Below are positions 59,529 to 64,000 of a stretch of DNA of 64,000 nucleotides, piece by piece. Location: NCBI GenBank assembly GCA_026646655.1, contig JAPKHT010000010.1, positions 11,467 to 75,466 on the forward strand, in the 5' to 3' direction. The stretch comes from JADLBR01 sp020847615. Its GTDB lineage: Bacteria; Verrucomicrobiota; Verrucomicrobiia; JADLBR01. The notes beneath the pieces were generated by a model, which saw only the letters and a program-made list of their open reading frames with translations, had not been told where the DNA came from and ran no database searches. Within the stretch, counting starts at the first letter, position 1. The number at the start of each line of letters is the position of its first letter. The position numbers were made by a program, and so were the translations under genes.

Positions 59529-62000
59529 TTAGTTCTGGGGCGGTGCGACGGGTTCGGCCCTGCGGACTTCGACGGGGCCCGTGGGGGCGGGCGACTCTGC
59601 CGCGCCTTGCGGTTGCGGGGGCATGGGCGTCGCCTCGGGTGCGGCGGGCATCGCCTGAGGGGCCGGCGCCGGCTCTTCATCGGTGGGGGCCACGGGCACG
59701 GCCCTGGGGGCCTCGACGGGGGTTTCCACGGGCATTGCGGGGACGGGCTGTGCCTGGGGGGCCGCTTCTTGATCCGTGGGGGCGACCGGCACCGCCCTTG
59801 GGGCCTGGGTCGTTCCGATGCGTCGGCCCATGACGGAGGTGCGCCGGGTGGGCGGCGGTGTTCTCGCGGATTGGGGTTCTGCGGTGGGGGCGTTTGTCTG
59901 GGGGGCGGGTTCGGCCTGCGGCGCCGCGGCATCGTTGGCAGGGAGGGCGCGGCGGACGGACGTCGCGTCCGACTCTGCCGCGGGCACGGAGGGTTCCGGC
60001 GCGGGCAGGGTCAGTTGCCAGCAGAGGCTCCCGAGCAGGCTGCAGCGCCAGTATTGCCGGAGAGCCTCGATGCGGTCGTCGGCATCGATCCGGTGGCGCA
60101 TCCCATCCCCGCGCTCGTGGATGAGTTGCAGGATGGCGGGATTGACGCCGATCTTCTGGAGGAAGCCGACGCCGCGGCGCGAGCCGGCCTCGGCAGATTG
60201 GATCATGCGCTCCAGCAGTGCGTCGCTGCGCAGGAGCCAACGTGCGGAGCCTGTGTCGAACACGCCGTCCATGACGAGGTATTTGGCCCGTAGCGCCTCG
60301 ATCTCGCAGAGCGTGTTCACCCACGACAGGCAATCGGCGGAGGGGCTCATGTCCCTGTCCACGGGGGGTGCGTGGCGCGCTCCGGCGGGATCCTCCTGAT
60401 AGCCGAAGCCCGGGGTGAAACCGAGCCGACCGCTGGCGCTCTCGCGATTCAAGACCTGCCGCTGGCTCCACTCCTGACGCGCCTCCCACCAGAGCTTGGT
60501 GTCGCGGAGCAGCCTCGCGGAGGACGCGAGGCGCTCGTCGAAGACGAACGTCTCCTTGAATCGGTCCGCGTGATCCTTGAGTCCTCGGAACAGGACTTCC
60601 CCGGCGGCGAGGCAGGTGGGGATCATGGCGGTCGTCCAGAATGGGGCCTGGCCCGGTTGGGCCTGGCCGGGATTCTTCGCGATCGTGGCCGCCATGGATG
60701 CGTAGAAATCGGCCTCCTGGTCCTGGAGGAGGAGGCGCGTCTCGTGGATTGCGGTGACGAGGCGGGCCCTGGCGACGGCGCGGTGCCCTTCGGTGGCATC
60801 GGAGTTCGGGGCGAGGGCCTGTTTGGCGAGGACCTGGGCGCCCTCGATACGGGCCTGGAGGCGCCCGAGCCAGTCGAGTTGTTCGGCGACGATGAGCGCG
60901 GGCAGCAACTGGTCACGGTCGAAGGCGGGGCGCATTCCCATGCGGTCGGCGATGGCCTTCCTGAGCAGCTGGGCCTGTTCCTGCTGGGCGGCGGGGTCGA
61001 AATTCTGTCCGGCGGCCTGCCAGCCGGTGATGGCGGCGAGTTTGGCGCGGGCCTCGAGCAGCACCTCGCGCGCGTAGTAAGGCTGGCCGGCCCGGTAGGC
61101 GGAGATGCCCGCCTCGTGGAACTGAACGGCCTGCTCGAGCAACCGGGCCTCGACCGGGTCCAACTTGCTGAGCTGGACGCGGCGGCGCCACATGTTCAGC
61201 TCGCTCTCGAGGGTGCGCTGCACGCGCTGGCATCGGTCGGTCAGGAATCTGAACAGTTCGGGATCATGGCGGATGGGGCCGGCGGGCGCCGGGGGCTTGG
61301 GCAGGGCGCTGCCCAGGACGAGGGCGGCGGCTTCCTCGAAGGAGTCCACGAGCAGGCACTCGAGACCGAGCTTGGAGGCCTGTTCCTCGACCGAGGCCCA
61401 GGAGTTCGTGTTGCTCTGGTAGACGCGCTGGACGGCGGGGACGACCACCCGCTTGAGGCCGGCCTTGGCGGCCGCGCGGAGGCGGCGGTCGAGGCCGGTG
61501 ACGCCGCCCACCGAGTTGTCGGGGTTGATGGTGCCGATGGCGGCGATGTCTTGCGGGAACAGGGTGTGTGAGGCCGTGGCGATCAGGCCGATCCCGAGGG
61601 CGAGGTTGTTGTCCGGGCCATCGAGGGGGGGTGGTTCGCGGACGGCCCAGTAGGCGTTGCGCCAGGGTTGCTGCCAGGCGATGGCGCTGGCGAGGCAGGG
61701 GAGCCACATGTAGCTCCGCATGGTTTCGGATGCCTGGGGAGTGGGCGCGTCAAGGAACTGAAACGAGAGGGAGTTGGTGGATGTGGCGGCATCCTCCGGC
61801 GTGGCCATCCATTGCAGCACGGCTGCGGCGACCCGCCCATCCGGGGCCTGGTCGGCCAGAAGCAGGGGGATGCTCTGCGAGGCGGGTTCCTCGCGGCGGA
61901 CGAGGGGTGCCGGGGCCTCCTGGCCGGGCGCGGGGCACGGCTGGGCCGTCGCGGCGAGGATGCCGCACGACAGTGTCCAGAATGACCTCATGGCACGCAT
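59529..62000 (-). CDS. Secreted protein with inactive Lon-like (S16) domain
   Basis: This is 823 residues from the ATG at 62000 (a second ATG at 61991). A signal peptide (MRSFWTLSCGILAATAQ) exports it. Residues about 110-225 fit the Lon proteolytic domain: DGPDNNLALGIGLIA, DIAAIGTINPDNSVGGVTGL, RRLRAAAKAGLKRVVVP and a final VDSFEEAAALVL. The catalytic serine of DGPSAG is replaced (DGPDNN, from about residue 127), and the lysine of GGLKEK becomes D171 (TGLDRR), so it cannot be a Ser-Lys protease. A long helical middle follows. The last ~90 residues are Pro/Ala-rich, with APRAVPVAPTD repeated twice. Role unknown. It diverges from the GreA-like gene. Confidence 0.8.
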   Translation of the reverse strand: MRAMRSFWTLSCGILAATAQPCPAPGQEAPAPLVRREEPASQSIPLLLADQAPDGRVAAAVLQWMATPEDAATSTNSLSFQFLDAPTPQASETMRSYMWLPCLASAIAWQQPWRNAYWAVREPPPLDGPDNNLALGIGLIATASHTLFPQDIAAIGTINPDNSVGGVTGLDRRLRAAAKAGLKRVVVPAVQRVYQSNTNSWASVEEQASKLGLECLLVDSFEEAAALVLGSALPKPPAPAGPIRHDPELFRFLTDRCQRVQRTLESELNMWRRRVQLSKLDPVEARLLEQAVQFHEAGISAYRAGQPYYAREVLLEARAKLAAITGWQAAGQNFDPAAQQEQAQLLRKAIADRMGMRPAFDRDQLLPALIVAEQLDWLGRLQARIEGAQVLAKQALAPNSDATEGHRAVARARLVTAIHETRLLLQDQEADFYASMAATIAKNPGQAQPGQAPFWTTAMIPTCLAAGEVLFRGLKDHADRFKETFVFDERLASSARLLRDTKLWWEARQEWSQRQVLNRESASGRLGFTPGFGYQEDPAGARHAPPVDRDMSPSADCLSWVNTLCEIEALRAKYLVMDGVFDTGSARWLLRSDALLERMIQSAEAGSRRGVGFLQKIGVNPAILQLIHERGDGMRHRIDADDRIEALRQYWRCSLLGSLCWQLTLPAPEPSVPAAESDATSVRRALPANDAAAPQAEPAPQTNAPTAEPQSARTPPPTRRTSVMGRRIGTTQAPRAVPVAPTDQEAAPQAQPVPAMPVETPVEAPRAVPVAPTDEEPAPAPQAMPAAPEATPMPPQPQGAAESPAPTGPVEVRRAEPVAPPQN

Positions 62001-62132
62001 CGCAGCGGGGGCCCGGGGGGCAGGCGGGACACTTTGTGCGACTTGAGCGATTTGTCCAACCCGTATCGGGGCCCGAAATGATTCTGGAATCCGTATTGTA
62101 ATGCTGCGCCTCTCCGGTATAAAGCCCGCCCG

Positions 62133-64000
62133 ATGCACGGGCTCCAGCAACTGGTCGAGACGGAAAAAGTGTCCGCGGATGCGGCCGAGAAGCTCAAGCT
62201 TCTGGGGCCGGGTGCGTTCTGCACCCACAAGAGCTGGGGTTTTGGGAAGGTGCGCTCCTGGGACATGGTCCTCGAGCAGATGATCATCGATTTTTTGGGC
62301 AAGGCGGGGCACGCGATGCAGTTCCAGTATGCCGCCGAATCGCTGACGCCGCTGGATGCGGGCCACATCCTGTCGCGCAAGGCGACGGATCTCGAGGGCT
62401 TGCGGAGGGAGGCGGTGACGGATCCGGCGGCCCTGATGCGGTGTGTCGTGACGAGCCTGGGTCGTTCGGCGACCGCGACGAACGTCGAGTCGGCCCTGTG
62501 CCCGGAGGTCGTGGCGGCGGCGGACTGGAAGAAGTGGTGGGAGGGCGCGCGGCGGGCGATGCGGCAGGACGGGCATTTCTCGATTCCCGCGTCGAAGAAT
62601 ACGCCGATCGAGATGCGCGATAGCCCGCCGCCGAAGAAGGGCGTGGATCCGGCCGAATTCGAGTCCGTGAAAGGGGCGAAGGCCCAGGCGGCCTGGATAT
62701 CGGCGGCGCTGAAGCACGGGGGGCAACTGTCGGCCAAGCGCTCGGCCTACGAGAGGGTCCTGGCGCGGGCGGGCGACACCCTGCGCAAGACGCGCCACTC
62801 GCTGAACGCGGATTTCGCGCAACTCGCGATAGTCCGGGACGAACTGGCGGCCGCGATCGGGGCGCAGCCCGAGGCGGACGTGCGGACCAGGAGGCTGCTT
62901 GAGTCCATACCGGATCTGGGCACGGTCGTGGACTCTCTGCCCTCGACTTCCCAGGCGCGCGTGCTGGAGGAGTTGGCCGCGGTGGATCCCGGCAGGGTCG
63001 GCGATTTGGTGTCGGCGTTTCTGGGGGTGGCGTCGGCGCGGCTGGTGGGGGTGATCCGGGATTTCTTCGCGCAGCGCGGTCAGCCGGATGGATTTCGCGA
63101 TGCGCTGCAGCGCGGCCTGCGCGAGCAGAGCCTGTCCGCGGAGGTATTGTTGTGGCTGTTGAAGAATAGGGACGACGAGGGCCTGAAGGGGCTCGTGGGC
63201 CCGCGGATTTTCAGCACGCTCCTTGCGGCGATCGAGCGCGACTCGACGGGCGGCAGGCGTGCGACGCGGCTGCATGACGTCGTCGTGGGGGACGCGCGGC
63301 TGCTGACGGACCTGCTGGAGGGCGCGGACTCCGTGGCGGTTCGGGACATCGGGCGGGCGATCCTGTTGGCGACAGTGTTTAGCGACATGGACCGGCGGTC
63401 ACTGCTGGGTCGTCTGGTGAAGGCGTTTCCGGAGATGGGGAAGCTTGTCAGCGATGGCATGCGCTCTGCCTCGGAGGGCCGTACTGATGCGGCCAAGGCG
63501 CCCGACGCGCGGCTGATCGTCTCCTGGGCGAGTCTCGAGCAGAGGAAGAAGGAGCTGGACGAGCTGGTCTCCAAGAAGATACCGGCGAACACCAAGGACA
63601 TCGCCCTGGCGAGGTCCTACGGCGACCTGAGCGAGAACGCGGAGTTCAAGTTCGCCAAGGAGCAGCAGCGGGTGCTGGGGCGGCGGCGGGCCGAATTGGA
63701 GCGCGAGCTTCTGCTGGCGACGGGGACGGATTTCAGGGACGCCGACCCCTCGCGCGCTGGGATAGGCACGGTCGTGACGGTGCGGGAGGGGGAGAGGCGG
63801 CAAACGTTCACGATACTGGGGGCGTGGGACACCGATCCCGCCAAGGGCATCGTATCGTACCTGACGCCGGTCGCGCGGGCGCTGAATCAGAGGGTCAATG
63901 TAGAGGATGTATTCCTCGATGCTTTCTTTGATGCAGAAATTGAACACGAACACGTCCTGCGTCTGTCCGATGCGGTGAATGCGGCCGATGCGCTGTTCCA
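62133..64000 (+). CDS. Long GreA/GreB-family transcription elongation factor, 3' end disrupted at the window edge
   Basis: The frame is open for 622 codons to the right edge from the ATG at 62133. Residues 1-455 form a large helical extension (start MHGLQQLVETEKVSAD, SWGFGKVRSWD). From about 460 a GreA coiled coil and globular domain follow: QRKKELDELVSKKIPANTK, DIALARSYGDLSENAEFKF, then GIGTVVTVREGE and GAWDTDPAKGIVSYLTPV. Chlamydial GreA proteins have the same long build. GreA rescues backtracked RNA polymerase. Recognisable sequence ends near 63893; the following bases encode a helicase on the opposite strand, so the true C-terminus (about 15-20 residues) is lost or fused. Confidence 0.85.
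   Translation, partial: MHGLQQLVETEKVSADAAEKLKLLGPGAFCTHKSWGFGKVRSWDMVLEQMIIDFLGKAGHAMQFQYAAESLTPLDAGHILSRKATDLEGLRREAVTDPAALMRCVVTSLGRSATATNVESALCPEVVAAADWKKWWEGARRAMRQDGHFSIPASKNTPIEMRDSPPPKKGVDPAEFESVKGAKAQAAWISAALKHGGQLSAKRSAYERVLARAGDTLRKTRHSLNADFAQLAIVRDELAAAIGAQPEADVRTRRLLESIPDLGTVVDSLPSTSQARVLEELAAVDPGRVGDLVSAFLGVASARLVGVIRDFFAQRGQPDGFRDALQRGLREQSLSAEVLLWLLKNRDDEGLKGLVGPRIFSTLLAAIERDSTGGRRATRLHDVVVGDARLLTDLLEGADSVAVRDIGRAILLATVFSDMDRRSLLGRLVKAFPEMGKLVSDGMRSASEGRTDAAKAPDARLIVSWASLEQRKKELDELVSKKIPANTKDIALARSYGDLSENAEFKFAKEQQRVLGRRRAELERELLLATGTDFRDADPSRAGIGTVVTVREGERRQTFTILGAWDTDPAKGIVSYLTPVARALNQRVNVEDVFLDAFFDAEIEHEHVLRLSDAVNAADALF
63898..64000 (-). CDS. SNF2-family helicase fragment (motif VI region), partial
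   Basis: Reverse-strand translation from the right edge gives EQRIGRIHRIGQTQDVFVF followed by NFCIKESIEEYILY. That is the motif VI arginine-finger region (QRxGRxHRIGQ) and the next helix of SNF2/HepA-type helicases. Homology stops abruptly near 63898, where greA sequence begins on the other strand; an in-frame stop does not follow until 63401. Base composition is visibly less GC-rich than the neighbourhood. The main part of the gene would lie outside the window. Confidence 0.75.

Noticed and set aside
62001..63275. Upstream 425 codons of the reverse-strand frame ending at 59529
   Set aside because: They are antisense to the GreA-like gene and Arg/Pro-rich. A signal peptide starts at 62000.

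Overview
The window looks like a chromosomal stretch from a GC-rich Gram-negative bacterium of the PVC superphylum, most likely Verrucomicrobiota or Kiritimatiellota. The case rests on gene types, not on a phylogenetic marker. It has an unusually long GreA-type elongation factor with a large N-terminal extension (as in Chlamydia and its relatives), several secreted PQQ-type beta-propellers, a Tat-exported Gfo/Idh/MocA oxidoreductase, an autotransporter-repeat protein with a PEP-CTERM tail, FAD-oxidoreductase/HEAT proteins, and an HzsA-related propeller/cytochrome c. Coding density is high. Spurious open frames are very common because of the GC content and were ignored.

Layout. 1-14.5 kb: a reverse-strand PQQ propeller cut by the left edge, then a tightly packed forward run of 11 genes (1338-14477): two secreted propellers, an adenylate-forming enzyme, an aldehyde dehydrogenase, an iron-type alcohol dehydrogenase, a propeller lipoprotein, a HemN-like radical SAM protein, a chorismate-lyase-like protein, a hotdog thioesterase, a small DMT-type membrane protein and a full PaaK-type ligase. 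Read together, these suggest that 4-hydroxybenzoate (or a similar aryl acid) is made from chorismate, activated, reduced to aldehyde or alcohol, modified and exported. This is the best candidate for an undescribed system. 14.5-20.7 kb: a Kef-type antiporter, an SsuD-like flavin monooxygenase, and the conserved ATP-grasp / alpha-E / transglutaminase trio. 20.7-33 kb: Gfo/Idh protein, PEP-CTERM autotransporter-repeat protein, and two large paralogous proteins with two FAD-oxidoreductase domains plus HEAT repeats, around hairpin repeats. 33-34.3 kb: a decayed IS66 element, a shortened phosphodiesterase and tRNA-Thr(CGT).

34.4-54.4 kb: small orphan genes, a DEAD-box helicase, a sialidase-like protein, then a long forward run. 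This run contains an NtrB/NtrC-type pair, a polytopic membrane protein, prs, an AsmA-like giant, argC-argJ, a sigma-54 activator with a degenerate receiver, the HzsA-related cytochrome and tatC with an acidic tail. 54.4-55.1 kb is a gene-free nest of repeats. 55.1-59.4 kb: hemB, DUF971, tadA, a PhnP-like hydrolase, a YwaF-like membrane protein and an SGNH-fold protein lacking its catalytic serine. 59.5-64 kb: a secreted protein with a Lon-like domain that lacks both catalytic residues, then the long GreA protein. GreA runs into about 100 bases of an unrelated SNF2 helicase on the opposite strand at the right edge, which is either a rearrangement or an assembly join.

Beyond the first cluster, the genes are mostly housekeeping (PRPP, arginine, porphyrin, tRNA editing, Tat export) mixed with secreted or envelope proteins typical of PVC polymer degraders.
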